DNA of 64,000 nt from Alkalimonas cellulosilytica (GTDB lineage: Bacteria > Pseudomonadota > Gammaproteobacteria > Enterobacterales > Alteromonadaceae): NCBI RefSeq assembly GCF_036325985.1, contig NZ_JAUHLI010000004.1:1-64000 (forward strand), read 5' to 3'. A program made the position numbers and the translations under genes. Each line of letters starts with the position of its first letter. The stretch's first letter is position 1. This document shows positions 47,106 to 55,160 of this stretch, one piece after another. The notes beneath the pieces were generated by a model. It did not search any database. It saw only the letters and a program-made list of their open reading frames with translations, and was not told where the DNA came from.

Positions 47106-47309
47106 TCCATTGCTCCTGTCTCTCTTTGAACATCAAGAGTAGCGAAACGAAGGGTAAAATTAAAGTATCTCTAGCGCATTACTTTGTAACTAACTAGATA
47201 AGTTGCCGACGTTGCTTTGGCCCCAAATTTTTTCCTAAAAACCGCGACACAAAGCTTTTGTCTTGATCTCAACTATACTTTGACAGGTCATTGAGTCGGG
47301 ATGGTTAGC

Positions 47310-48071
47310 ATGGATCTTCAATTAACAGGTAAGAACTGCATCGTGCTGGGTGGCAGCCGCGGTATTGGCCGTGCTATTGCTCTGGGTTTGGCGGCAGAGG
47401 GTGCCAATGTCGCCATTTGTGCGCGTGGTGAGGCCTCGCTGCATAAAGCGGAGAGTGAACTGCTGCAAAAAGGAGTGAAAGCTTACGCAGCCAGTTGCGA
47501 TGTGGCCGATCAGCAAGCCCTTTCGGCCTTTCTTAACGCGGCCAGAGCAGCTTTGGGTGGGGTGGATATTCTGGTGCATAACGCTTCAGCACTGGCAGTG
47601 GGGCCTGGGCTTGACGATTGGAATGCCAGTTTAGCCGTTGATCTGATGGCGGCTGTCCATGCCTGCGAGCAAGTGATCCCCTGGCTGCTGGAGCAGGGCA
47701 GGGGCTCTATCATTCTGGTGTCATCCATTTCTGGCTTGGAGTGCGATCCGAGCCCCGATTATGGCTACACGGCAGCCAAAGCAGCATTGATCGCCTATGC
47801 CAAGAAACTGGCGGTGATGCATGCAGCGCAAGGGCTTAGAGTGAATGCGATCGCACCGGGTTCAACCGAGTTTCCGGAAGGGATCTGGGCACAGCTCAAA
47901 GTGCATCAACCAGAGATTTACCAGATGGCAAAAAGCAGCATTCCGGCCGGCCGCCTTGGTTCTGCCGAAGAGATTGCGGATGTTGCTGTATTTTTGGCTT
48001 CGCCCCGTGCCCAGTGGGTCAATGGCGAGTGCATTTCGATCGATGGCGCCCAGCATCGGGGCATGCGTTAA
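47310..48071 (+). CDS. SDR family oxidoreductase
   Basis: A 253-residue short-chain dehydrogenase/reductase. NAD(P)-binding GGSRGIGRA is near residue 13, the NAG-like motif is HNAS at about residue 89, the catalytic Ser is in VSSISG near 138, and the YxxxK motif is YGYTAAK near 150. Start ATG 47310 has GGGATGG 5 nt upstream; ATG 47301 is an alternative. The substrate is not deducible. Confidence 0.85.
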   Translation: MDLQLTGKNCIVLGGSRGIGRAIALGLAAEGANVAICARGEASLHKAESELLQKGVKAYAASCDVADQQALSAFLNAARAALGGVDILVHNASALAVGPGLDDWNASLAVDLMAAVHACEQVIPWLLEQGRGSIILVSSISGLECDPSPDYGYTAAKAALIAYAKKLAVMHAAQGLRVNAIAPGSTEFPEGIWAQLKVHQPEIYQMAKSSIPAGRLGSAEEIADVAVFLASPRAQWVNGECISIDGAQHRGMR

Positions 48072-48120
48072 CAGGATTCAGCAGTGCAAAACTATGGTTT
48101 GGTACACTAAGGACAAGGGA

Positions 48121-48579
48121 ATGAAATGGTCATTCTGGCTGCTAATGATCATCGGCTTTGTTTTCATCAATGAAAACATCGTGCACTGGCTGCTGGCGAT
48201 AAAAGTAGGGGGATATAGCATCAGTGATGGCTATACGGCGGCAACCAGATACTTTACGTGGAAGAGCTTTCTATTTTCTGCTTATTTCAGGGCCATTCCT
48301 TACCTGATACTGGCGCTGGTCGCTGTAAAATCAAGGCTTCGATTTACATCACAAGGAAAAACAGCTATTTGGTTTGCGCTTGCTGCTTTGCTTGTGATCC
48401 ACTTTCTGGGCTACTGGGGGATGCAGTATGCGCTTTATACGCCAGATCATATTTCATCCACTGCTTCACTAGCTGTAATTTTCATTCCATTTCATGCTAC
48501 CTTGCTAGCTATTATCGGTGCTGCGATTGGTTATGCTTTAGCATTAGGTGTACAGTCAGCGTTGCGTCGCGCATCATGA
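48121..48579 (+). CDS. Membrane protein of unknown function
   Basis: A 152-residue protein with four TM helices (about residues 3-25, 48-65, 80-100, 117-140). Start ATG 48121 follows AAGGACAAGGGA. Codon use is more AT-rich than its neighbours, which suggests a variable gene. It is followed after 22 bp by another small membrane-protein gene, probably in one transcript. No family recognised. Confidence 0.55.
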   Translation: MKWSFWLLMIIGFVFINENIVHWLLAIKVGGYSISDGYTAATRYFTWKSFLFSAYFRAIPYLILALVAVKSRLRFTSQGKTAIWFALAALLVIHFLGYWGMQYALYTPDHISSTASLAVIFIPFHATLLAIIGAAIGYALALGVQSALRRAS

Positions 48580-48601
48580 GCGTATTATTGGAGAGAAGGT
48601 C

Positions 48602-48757
48602 GTGAAAGGATTCCTGGCAGGTGTCTGCACATTTTATGCTATCAAGTATCTGGTACCAGAAAGCTGGCCTTGGTGGTATGAGCTTGCCATTTTGTTTGCT
48701 GTCGGGCTAATAGGTTTGGTTGTGCTCAACGTGCTGAAGAGGCAAGGGGCAACCTAA
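48602..48757 (+). CDS. Very small membrane protein
   Basis: A 51-residue product starting at GTG 48602 behind GGAGAGAAGG: VKGFLAGVCTFYAIKYLVPE, then a hydrophobic helix ELAILFAVGLIGLVVLNVL. The SD position picks this start. It is probably cotranscribed with the preceding four-TM gene. Function unknown. Confidence 0.5.
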   Translation: MKGFLAGVCTFYAIKYLVPESWPWWYELAILFAVGLIGLVVLNVLKRQGAT

Positions 48758-48797
48758 GAGCTCAAGTTCTTTATCCTGCTATATGCAGCTTGCCTTG

Positions 48798-49118
48798 TCA
48801 GGCCCGCTGCAATTTGACGGCAGTACCATAGGCCAGCAGTTCGCTGGAACCGGCCAAAATCGCGCTGGTGCTAAAACGAATACCGACCACAGCATCGGCG
48901 CCCAGTTTGCTGGCTTCTTCCACCAGTCGCTGAATGGCTTTGTCCCGCGCTTCGCTCATCATCTCGGTGTAGCCTTTTAGTTCTCCGCCGACAATGCCTT
49001 TTAGGCCTGCCATAATATCGCGGCCAACATGCTTGGATTGCACGACATTGCCGGTGACAACACCGAGCACAGTTTGGATCTGATAGCCGGGCAGGGTATC
49101 GGTGGTGGTAAATAACAT
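48798..49118 (-). CDS. ybjQ: YbjQ/UPF0145 family protein
   Basis: A 106-residue cytoplasmic protein, MLFTTTDTLPGYQIQTVLGVVTGNVVQSKHV, with the family's SEARDKAIQRLVEEASKLGADAVVGIRF segment; it forms a pentameric dodecin-like fold in known members. Start ATG 49118 follows GGAG at 7 nt. Its upstream DNA is duplicated before the small membrane-protein gene at 46799-47077. Molecular role unclear. Confidence 0.9.
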   Translation of the reverse strand: MLFTTTDTLPGYQIQTVLGVVTGNVVQSKHVGRDIMAGLKGIVGGELKGYTEMMSEARDKAIQRLVEEASKLGADAVVGIRFSTSAILAGSSELLAYGTAVKLQRA

Positions 49119-49422
49119 GGCAGGGCTCCGCTAGCACAGTGAGCATTTAAAGTAGCGAACCTGCGGGTAAAACTAAAGGAGCTTGTTTGCTCTATTTTGT
49201 AACGAAGGATGAATGGGCTTGTGATTCATGCTTAAAGCCAGGCTCTTGATTAATGTTATGTGACAAATTAAATTTTTTTGTGTTACCTGATTGTTGGTGC
49301 ATCACATTTCCATTATGATGCGCCAACCCAAAACAACATGGATCTGGTGGAGACTCTTCAAAGACATGATGGTTTCTTAATCATTCCAGAACCACCTAAT
49401 TAAGCAAAGGAGAGCTTTTCCG
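49119..49422. other. Intergenic region between ybjQ and a lipoprotein gene
   Basis: About 300 non-coding bases with two divergent promoter regions. The ybjQ side contains the duplicated block (49103-49203). The lipoprotein side has a good sigma70 promoter at 49291-49319. No ORF or RNA gene was recognised in the remainder. Confidence 0.5.
49291..49319 (+). promoter_or_regulatory. Sigma70 promoter of the lipoprotein gene
   Basis: TTGTTG (49291-49296), a 17-nt spacer and TATGAT (49314-49319), about 100 nt upstream of the lipoprotein start. The long 5' leader (about 95 nt) has no recognised element. Confidence 0.5.
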
Positions 49423-49857
49423 ATGAAGTACCTGTTACCGGCATTATTCTTGTTTCTTGGCGGCTGCGCCTCAACCTTGCCAACGTCCCAGTATACCAAC
49501 ACCAGCACAGTCATTGCGGCGGCAGCGGAGGTTGCACCAGACGGAGTTACAGGTGAATTTATTCTGCCTATCAAAGCATCAGGTGTACGACGTGGGAAAG
49601 TTTTTTTAAATACGCAGTTGGACTACCGGGATCAACGGTCGATCACTGTCGCTATCTCGCCAGAAGTTGCAGCAAAGCTTGCCGAGCAACACGGTCAATC
49701 GGCAGCCGAGTTTTTCATCAACAAAGATATTCGGGTTAAGGGCACGGCCAGACGTGTAACCATAGATTTATTCTGCCAAGGCAGGTTAATGAATACCTAC
49801 TATTATCAAACACATATCGATGTGACCAGTGCTGCTCAGATCCAGCTGTTAAACTAG
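49423..49857 (+). CDS. Lipoprotein of unknown function
   Basis: A 144-residue exported lipoprotein: MKYLLPALFLFLGGCAS lipobox with Cys15. The start follows AAGGAGAG. The mature part is a beta-rich soluble domain (KGTARRVTIDLFCQGRLMNTYYYQTHIDV). No recognised family. It has its own promoter and ends before a strong hairpin. Confidence 0.65.
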   Translation: MKYLLPALFLFLGGCASTLPTSQYTNTSTVIAAAAEVAPDGVTGEFILPIKASGVRRGKVFLNTQLDYRDQRSITVAISPEVAAKLAEQHGQSAAEFFINKDIRVKGTARRVTIDLFCQGRLMNTYYYQTHIDVTSAAQIQLLN

Positions 49858-49879
49858 GGAGCTGCCTGAAAAGGCGATT

Positions 49880-49907
49880 GCATCAGCCCCGGAACCGGGA
49901 CTGATGC
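49880..49907. terminator. Long hairpin between the lipoprotein gene and leuD
   Basis: GCATCAG/CTGATGC outer stem with inner CCCGG-AA-CCGGG. It lies between convergent genes and lacks a long U-tract, so it is a candidate terminator for both. Confidence 0.55.
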
Positions 49908-49914
49908 CAGGCGC

Positions 49915-50529
49915 TTACCCCAGCCAGGGCTGGCTGGTTTTGCGGCTTTGCTCAAAATCGCTAATTTGCGGCGCGAACTGCTCGCTGCTGCCGATAAAAT
50001 CCAGCCCGCTTAACAGGCGCTGCTTGATATCCGGGTCAATCTCAAAGCCGAGTGCGGCATTGTTGCCAAAGCGGATTTCCTGATTTTTTAAATCGATTTG
50101 CCACTGCTGCGGCCCTTCGTTGCAGCGGGTGAACAGGCTGTCGATATTGCCTTTGCTCAGCGCAATCAGCAGCATGCCGTTGTTGGCGCAGTTGTTGTAG
50201 AAAATATCGGCGAAGCTCTCGGCAATAATCACCTGAAAACCATACTGCTGCAGGGCCCAGGGGGCATGCTCCCGGCTGGAGCCACAGCCGAAGTTGGCGC
50301 GGCTAAGCAGGATGGTGGCACCCTGATACTGTGGGAAGTTCAGCACAAAATCCGGGTTCGGGCTGCCATCGGCCAGATAACGCCAGTCGTAAAACAGCGC
50401 TTCGGCAAACCCATCGCGGCTGACCGAGGTCAAGAACTGCTTTGGAATGATCTGATCGGTATCGACGTTGTTTTTATCCAGCGGGCCAACCAGGCCGCTG
50501 GCAAATACCGGGTGGATGCTTGGATTCAT
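49915..50529 (-). CDS. leuD: 3-isopropylmalate dehydratase small subunit
   Basis: A 204-residue swivel subunit that with LeuC isomerises 2- to 3-isopropylmalate. Conserved: GPLDKNNVDTDQIIPKQFL and FGCGSSREHAPWAL. Its ATG overlaps the leuC stop (ATGA). Last gene of the leuABCD operon. Confidence 0.96.
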   Translation of the reverse strand: MNPSIHPVFASGLVGPLDKNNVDTDQIIPKQFLTSVSRDGFAEALFYDWRYLADGSPNPDFVLNFPQYQGATILLSRANFGCGSSREHAPWALQQYGFQVIIAESFADIFYNNCANNGMLLIALSKGNIDSLFTRCNEGPQQWQIDLKNQEIRFGNNAALGFEIDPDIKQRLLSGLDFIGSSEQFAPQISDFEQSRKTSQPWLG

Positions 50530-51932
50530 GCCCAGTCTCCTGTGGTGATGTCTACAAAACGGCCGGCAATGGCAGCGGCGGCGGCCATGGTCGGGCTGAC
50601 CAGATGGGTACGGCTGCCCCGGCCCTGACGGCCTTCAAAGTTGCGGTTGCTGGTCGAAGCGCAGCGCTGACCGGCATCAACCCGGTCGTCGTTCATGCCC
50701 AGGCACATCGAGCAGCCCGGTTCACGCCATTCAAAACCGGCATCTTTGAAAATGGTGGCCAGACCTTCGCTTTCGGCCTGACGCTTCACCTGGCCAGAGC
50801 CAGGCACAATCAGGGCGCGCACGCCGGCAGCCACCTTTTTATCTTTCACCAGGCTGGCGGCAGCGCGTAAATCTTCAATCCGGCTGTTGGTGCAAGAGCC
50901 AATAAAGACCACATCCACCGCCAGGTCGGTCAGCTTCTGGCCTGGCTGCAGCCCCATGTACTCGTAAGCACGGCGGGCGGCATCCTGCTTGCTGCTTTCG
51001 CTAAAGGACTCGGCTGATGGAATAGGCTGATCAACGGCGATCACCTGCTCCGGGCTGGTACCCCAGCTAACCTGTGGTTTGATTTGGCTGGCATCCAGCG
51101 TCACCACCTGATCAAACACAGCATCCGCGTCTGAATACAGGCTTTGCCAGTAGCTGACCGCTGCCTCCCAGTGCTCGGCTTTGGGCGCGTGCTCTTTGCC
51201 TTGTAAATAGGCGATGGTGGTGTCGTCCGGGGCAATCAAACCGGCTTTGGCGCCCATTTCAATGCTCATATTGCACAGCGTCATCCGGCCTTCCATGCTC
51301 ATGGCGCGGATGGCACTGCCGCAAAACTCAGCGACATAGCCATTGCCCCCTGCGGTGCCCAGCTGACCAATCACCGCCAGGATCACATCTTTTGGCGTCA
51401 CATGCGCCGACAGGCTGCCGTTAATTTCAATCTTCAGCGTTTTGGCGCGCTGCTGTGGCAGGGTTTGGGTGGCCAGCACATGCTCGACTTCGGAGGTACC
51501 GATGCCAAAGGCCAGGGCACCAAAAGCGCCATGGGTTGAGGTGTGCGAGTCGCCACAAACAATGATCATGCCAGGCTGGGTTAAGCCCAGCTCCGGGCCA
51601 ATCACATGCACAATGCCCTGATCCGGGTGGGTTAAATCCAGCAGTGGAATGCGGTGCTCATCGCAGTTCTCTGCCAGGGCTTCCAGTTGCTTGCGCGAGG
51701 TTTCGCCAGCGGCGTCCATGCTGCGACGCTGGGTCGACACATTGTGATCCATGGTGGCAAAGGTCAGATCCGGCCGACGCACCGGCCGCCCGGCCTGCTT
51801 TAAACCGGCAAAGGCCTGTGGCGAAGTCACTTCGTGGATCAGGTGGCGGTCGACGTACAGCAAATCGGTGCTGGCATTTAACTGACCGACAACATGGCTC
51901 TGGTAAATTTTCTGGTATAAGGTCTGGCCCAT
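50526..51932 (-). CDS. leuC: 3-isopropylmalate dehydratase large subunit
   Basis: A 468-residue aconitase-family enzyme with the 4Fe-4S ligands: a first Cys in VFIGSCTNSRIEDL and a pair in EPGCSMCLGMNDD. ATG 51932 (MGQTLYQKIYQSH) fits the family; the upstream reading frame lies inside leuB. Confidence 0.96.
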   Translation of the reverse strand: MGQTLYQKIYQSHVVGQLNASTDLLYVDRHLIHEVTSPQAFAGLKQAGRPVRRPDLTFATMDHNVSTQRRSMDAAGETSRKQLEALAENCDEHRIPLLDLTHPDQGIVHVIGPELGLTQPGMIIVCGDSHTSTHGAFGALAFGIGTSEVEHVLATQTLPQQRAKTLKIEINGSLSAHVTPKDVILAVIGQLGTAGGNGYVAEFCGSAIRAMSMEGRMTLCNMSIEMGAKAGLIAPDDTTIAYLQGKEHAPKAEHWEAAVSYWQSLYSDADAVFDQVVTLDASQIKPQVSWGTSPEQVIAVDQPIPSAESFSESSKQDAARRAYEYMGLQPGQKLTDLAVDVVFIGSCTNSRIEDLRAAASLVKDKKVAAGVRALIVPGSGQVKRQAESEGLATIFKDAGFEWREPGCSMCLGMNDDRVDAGQRCASTSNRNFEGRQGRGSRTHLVSPTMAAAAAIAGRFVDITTGDWA

Positions 51933-51934
51933 GC

Positions 51935-53008
51935 TCAGGCTCCTGCAATGGCGTTGGCGATGGCACTGCCGACATCGGCGGTACCATAGGACGAATCGGG
52001 TTGAATATCGCGGGTGACAATGCCCTGCTGCAGGCACTGTTGCACCGCCTGTTCAATGGCTTTAGCGGCGTCTTCCAGCCCAAAGCTGTAACGCAGCATC
52101 AGGGCGGCACTTAAAATTTGGGCGATGGGGTTGGCAATGCCTTGGCCTGCGATATCCGGCGCGCTGCCACCGGCTGGCTCGTACAGGCCAAAACCACTGC
52201 CATTCAGACTGGCCGAAGGCAATAAGCCCATCGAGCCGGCAATGGCGGCCAGCTCATCGGATAAAATATCGCCGAACAGGTTGTCGCACAGCAGCACATC
52301 AAATTGTTGTGGGCTACGGATCAGCTGCATGGCGGCATTGTCGATGTACATATGCTCCAGCGCAACATCCGGGAAATCTTTCGCCACTTCGGTCACCACT
52401 TCGCGCCACAAAATACTGGTTTGCAGCACATTGGCTTTGTCGATGGAGGTCACTTTGTGGCTGCGTTTTTGCGCCGCTTCAAAAGCCACCCGGGCAATGC
52501 GGCTGATTTCTGCTGTGCTGTAGGTCTGGGTATCGAAGGCGCTGTCCTCACCGCGGCCTTTTTCGCCAAAGTAAATGCCACCGGTCAGCTCGCGTACGCA
52601 CAGCACATCCATGCCCTGACTGCTGACCCGCGGGTGCAGTGGCGATAACTCGGCAAAGGCCGGGTAAATCTGGCCGGGACGCAGATTGCAGAATAAATCG
52701 AAGGTTTTACGCAGCGGCAGCAAAGAGCCACGCTCGGGCTGCTGATCCGGTGCCAGCCCGGTCCATTTCGGGCCGCCGACCGAGCCAAACAAAATGGCAT
52801 CGCTTTGCTGGCAAATGGATAAAGTCTGCGGCGGCAGTGGCTGACCAACGGCATCAATGGCGGCACCGCCAACCAGCGCCTCGGTGCGCTCAAAAGTCAG
52901 GCCAAAACGCGCTTCAACCGCATTCAGTACCTTGTGGGCTTCGGCCATTACTTCCGGTCCGATGCCATCGCCTGCCAGGACGGCAACCTTAAAACGTGTC
53001 TGACTCAT
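51935..53008 (-). CDS. leuB: 3-isopropylmalate dehydrogenase
   Basis: A 357-residue NAD-dependent oxidative decarboxylase giving 2-oxoisocaproate. Motifs: LAGDGIGPEVMAEA at the N-terminus, VRELTGGIYFGEKGR, and FGDILSDELAAIAGSMGLLPSAS. Its ATG overlaps the leuA stop by 4 bp. Confidence 0.97.
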   Translation of the reverse strand: MSQTRFKVAVLAGDGIGPEVMAEAHKVLNAVEARFGLTFERTEALVGGAAIDAVGQPLPPQTLSICQQSDAILFGSVGGPKWTGLAPDQQPERGSLLPLRKTFDLFCNLRPGQIYPAFAELSPLHPRVSSQGMDVLCVRELTGGIYFGEKGRGEDSAFDTQTYSTAEISRIARVAFEAAQKRSHKVTSIDKANVLQTSILWREVVTEVAKDFPDVALEHMYIDNAAMQLIRSPQQFDVLLCDNLFGDILSDELAAIAGSMGLLPSASLNGSGFGLYEPAGGSAPDIAGQGIANPIAQILSAALMLRYSFGLEDAAKAIEQAVQQCLQQGIVTRDIQPDSSYGTADVGSAIANAIAGA

Positions 53009-54579
53009 TCTGTTTCTGCTCCTGCGGTTCGTTGACGCGCTTGCTTGCAGGCATCGACCTGCTGGGCGCGTTGGATCATATTCAACACATGGACATAGGC
53101 CAGCACCGAGGCGCGGACAATGTCGGTAGCAAGGCCGGCACCATGAAAACGGCGGCCTTCAAATTCGGCAATAATATCGACCTGGCCCAGCGCATCTTCG
53201 CCGCTGCCTTTGGCGGATAAGTTAAAATCTACCATCCGGATAGGCAGTTTGCTGATGCGTTGAATGGCCTGAAAAGCCGCTTCGACCGGGCCATTGCCGG
53301 TGGCGGCTTCGGTCAGCAGGTCGTCGCCGCAGCGCAGGCCGACGGTAGCGCTCGCCACATGGCCGGTATGGGTGGAGGAGCTTAAGAACTCCAGTTGGTA
53401 AAACTCGTCCTGCTCCTGCAGGTTCTGGAAAAACACCAGGGCTTCCAGATCGTAATCAAACACCCGGCCTTTCTGATCGGCCAGTGCCAGAAAGCTCTGG
53501 TACAGCTCATCCAGGTTGTAGTCGTCTTTGCTGTAGCCCAGATCGCTTAACCGGTGCTGGATCACATGGCGGCCGGAGCGCGAGGTCAGGTTCAGTTCGT
53601 TCTGACGAATGCCGACTTGCTCTGGGGCCATAATTTCGTAGGTATTCTGTGCTTTTAACACCCCGTCCTGATGAATGCCGGATGAGTGGGCAAAGGCATT
53701 TTCGCCGACCACCGCTTTGTTCGGCTGGATCGGCATATTGCAGATCTGGCTGACCAGATGCGAGCTGCGGTAAATCTCGGTGGTTTTAATGTCAGTGTAC
53801 AGCGGCGCAAACACATCCTGGCGGGTTCGTACAATCATCGCCACTTCTTCCAGCGAGCAGTTGCCGGCGCGCTCGCCAATGCCATTGACGGTACACTCAA
53901 TCTGACGGGCCCCGGCCTGCACTGCGCTGATGCTGTTGGCCACCGCCAGCCCTAAATCGTTGTGGCAATGCACGCTTAAACGGGCTTTGTCGATGTTCGG
54001 CACCTTGTTTTTCAGTGCATGAATAATGGCAGCAAACTCGGTCGGGATAGTGTAGCCCACGGTGTCCGGGATATTGATGGTGGTGGCGCCGGCGGCAATG
54101 GCCCGTTCAATGATGTAACACAGATTGTCTATCGGGGTGCGGCCGGCATCTTCGCAGGAGAACTCGATATCGTCGGTGTAGCGGCTGGCCTGGCGGATGG
54201 CCGCTACCGCTTGCTCGGTCGCCTGCTGCAGGGTTTTACGCAGCTTGAACTCCAGGTGCAGCGGCGAGGTGGCGATAAAGGTATGGATCCGCTTACGCTC
54301 GGCGTCTTTTAACGCTTCGCCGCAGGCTTCAATATCGCCGGCCACAGCCCGGGCCAGGCCACAGATCACCGGGCCTTTGACTTCGCGGGCAATGCGCTGC
54401 ACCGAGTCAAAATCACCGGGGGACGACACCGGGAAGCCGACCTCCATCACATCGACATTCAGCCGGGCGATGGCATGGGCCAGTTGGATCTTTTGCTTCT
54501 GGCTTAAACTGGCCCGTAGCGCCTGTTCGCCGTCACGCAGGGTGGTGTCGAAGATCCAGATTTTATTGTCCGCACTCAT
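53005..54579 (-). CDS. leuA: 2-isopropylmalate synthase
   Basis: A 524-residue enzyme condensing acetyl-CoA with 2-oxoisovalerate, the committed leucine step. FDTTLRDGEQALRASLSQKQK near the N-terminus and VHCHNDLGLAVANS are the HMG-like catalytic/metal motifs; the C-terminal LeuA dimer regulatory domain (about 390-505) binds leucine for feedback. The start follows AAAGGAAA. Confidence 0.97.
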   Translation of the reverse strand: MSADNKIWIFDTTLRDGEQALRASLSQKQKIQLAHAIARLNVDVMEVGFPVSSPGDFDSVQRIAREVKGPVICGLARAVAGDIEACGEALKDAERKRIHTFIATSPLHLEFKLRKTLQQATEQAVAAIRQASRYTDDIEFSCEDAGRTPIDNLCYIIERAIAAGATTINIPDTVGYTIPTEFAAIIHALKNKVPNIDKARLSVHCHNDLGLAVANSISAVQAGARQIECTVNGIGERAGNCSLEEVAMIVRTRQDVFAPLYTDIKTTEIYRSSHLVSQICNMPIQPNKAVVGENAFAHSSGIHQDGVLKAQNTYEIMAPEQVGIRQNELNLTSRSGRHVIQHRLSDLGYSKDDYNLDELYQSFLALADQKGRVFDYDLEALVFFQNLQEQDEFYQLEFLSSSTHTGHVASATVGLRCGDDLLTEAATGNGPVEAAFQAIQRISKLPIRMVDFNLSAKGSGEDALGQVDIIAEFEGRRFHGAGLATDIVRASVLAYVHVLNMIQRAQQVDACKQARQRTAGAETE

Positions 54580-54644
54580 GCTGCTTTTCCTTTCATCGTA
54601 CTTGTCAGTGGTAGGCCCTGGCTGGGATGGCGCTGCCTAAAAGC

Positions 54645-54670
54645 AAAAAACCCCGGCCTTAGGCACGGGG
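54645..54670 (-). terminator. leu operon attenuator
   Basis: On the minus strand CCCCG-TGCC-TAA-GGC-CGGGG followed by six T. It is a GC-rich stem with one bulge, located between the leader peptide stop and leuA. This fits translation-coupled attenuation: the ribosome stalling on leader Leu codons would prevent this hairpin. The A-run on the other side makes it symmetrical. Confidence 0.85.
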
Positions 54671-54691
54671 TTTTTTCAGAATTTGGCTGCG

Positions 54692-54781
54692 TTACTTGCG
54701 CACAGCACCAACTGCCCCGTGTGGTATACGACGGAGGAGGAGGTTGAAAATAATGCTGTTGTGGCAAGCATTCAATGGCAT
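54692..54781 (-). CDS. leuL: leu operon leader peptide
   Basis: A 29-codon ORF, MPLNACHNSIIFNLLLRRIP then HGAVGAVRK. The three consecutive CTC Leu codons (rare in this DNA, which prefers CTG/TTG), two Ile codons upstream, and the attenuator hairpin beginning about 20 nt after its stop are the leader-peptide pattern. Too short for ordinary gene finding. Confidence 0.78.
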   Translation of the reverse strand: MPLNACHNSIIFNLLLRRIPHGAVGAVRK

Positions 54782-54933
54782 TGTGGTTCGCCTTATTTTT
54801 GTACTGGCTCTATTAGTACCACCATTTTTTTTAGGTTGCAACAGTATAGATGGCTAAACGTCGATCTTTTTCAGTGGTCGGCGCAGCCGGTAAGTCACGG
54901 CCAAACCCCGTATTTCCGCGGCTTTGCAGCCGG

Positions 54934-54951
54934 TGTCGCAAAAAAAAGACA
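54934..54951. promoter_or_regulatory. GlrR-type upstream activating site 1
   Basis: TGTC at 54934-54937, ten bases (GC then eight A), GACA at 54948-54951. It is identical to the TGTC-N10-GACA motif bound by GlrR in enterobacteria, and lies about 145 bp upstream of the -24 box of the sigma54-like promoter. Confidence 0.65.
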
Positions 54952-54998
54952 GTATAACCACTTGTTTTTAAATGATTTTGTTTTCATGTCGTTTTTGC

Positions 54999-55016
54999 TG
55001 TCGCTAATCGGAGACA
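54999..55016. promoter_or_regulatory. GlrR-type upstream activating site 2
   Basis: TGTC at 54999-55002, ten bases, GACA at 55013-55016. A second perfect match to TGTC-N10-GACA, 65 bp (about six helical turns) from site 1, placing both on the same DNA face for hexamer assembly. Confidence 0.65.
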
Positions 55017-55077
55017 CTTTCGCAGTCCTCTTTCACTGGTTTCGATCTAAGTGCTTGATAATAAACAGATAATAAAC

Positions 55078-55096
55078 TTGGCACAACAGTTGTATT
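55078..55096 (+). promoter_or_regulatory. Sigma54-like -24/-12 promoter
   Basis: TTGGCAC (55078-55084), five bases, TTGTATT (55090-55096). The -24 GG and the -12 dinucleotide are correctly spaced (10 nt between them). The only departure from consensus TGGCAC-N5-TTGCA is GT in place of GC at -12. Start expected near 55105, about 55 nt before the small ORF. Confidence 0.5.
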
Positions 55097-55160
55097 AGTC
55101 AACCCAGAATGCGCTGGAATTCATCACGAACTTTGTATCATGGCGCCTGAGGAGACTACG

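Larger units (their letters stand above)
54782..55160. other. Regulatory intergenic region between leu and glr transcription units
   Basis: A 379-bp stretch without an ordinary gene. The left side carries the minus-strand leu promoter, with a -10 candidate TATACT at 54843-54848 and no clear -35. The middle and right carry two TGTC-N10-GACA sites and a sigma54-like promoter for the plus strand. An 8-bp direct repeat CCGGCTGC (minus strand) also occurs around 54885-54932. Confidence 0.55.

Noticed and set aside
54576..54767. A 63-codon minus-strand ORF (MPQQHYFQ...) spanning the leu leader
   Set aside because: It is read through the attenuator hairpin and has no ribosome site or domain. The 29-codon leader in another frame explains the region better.
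54692..54772. Alternative leader frame MLATTALFS... from the neighbouring ATG
   Set aside because: It has fewer Leu codons and no Leu run; the frame with CTC CTC CTC fits leucine attenuation.
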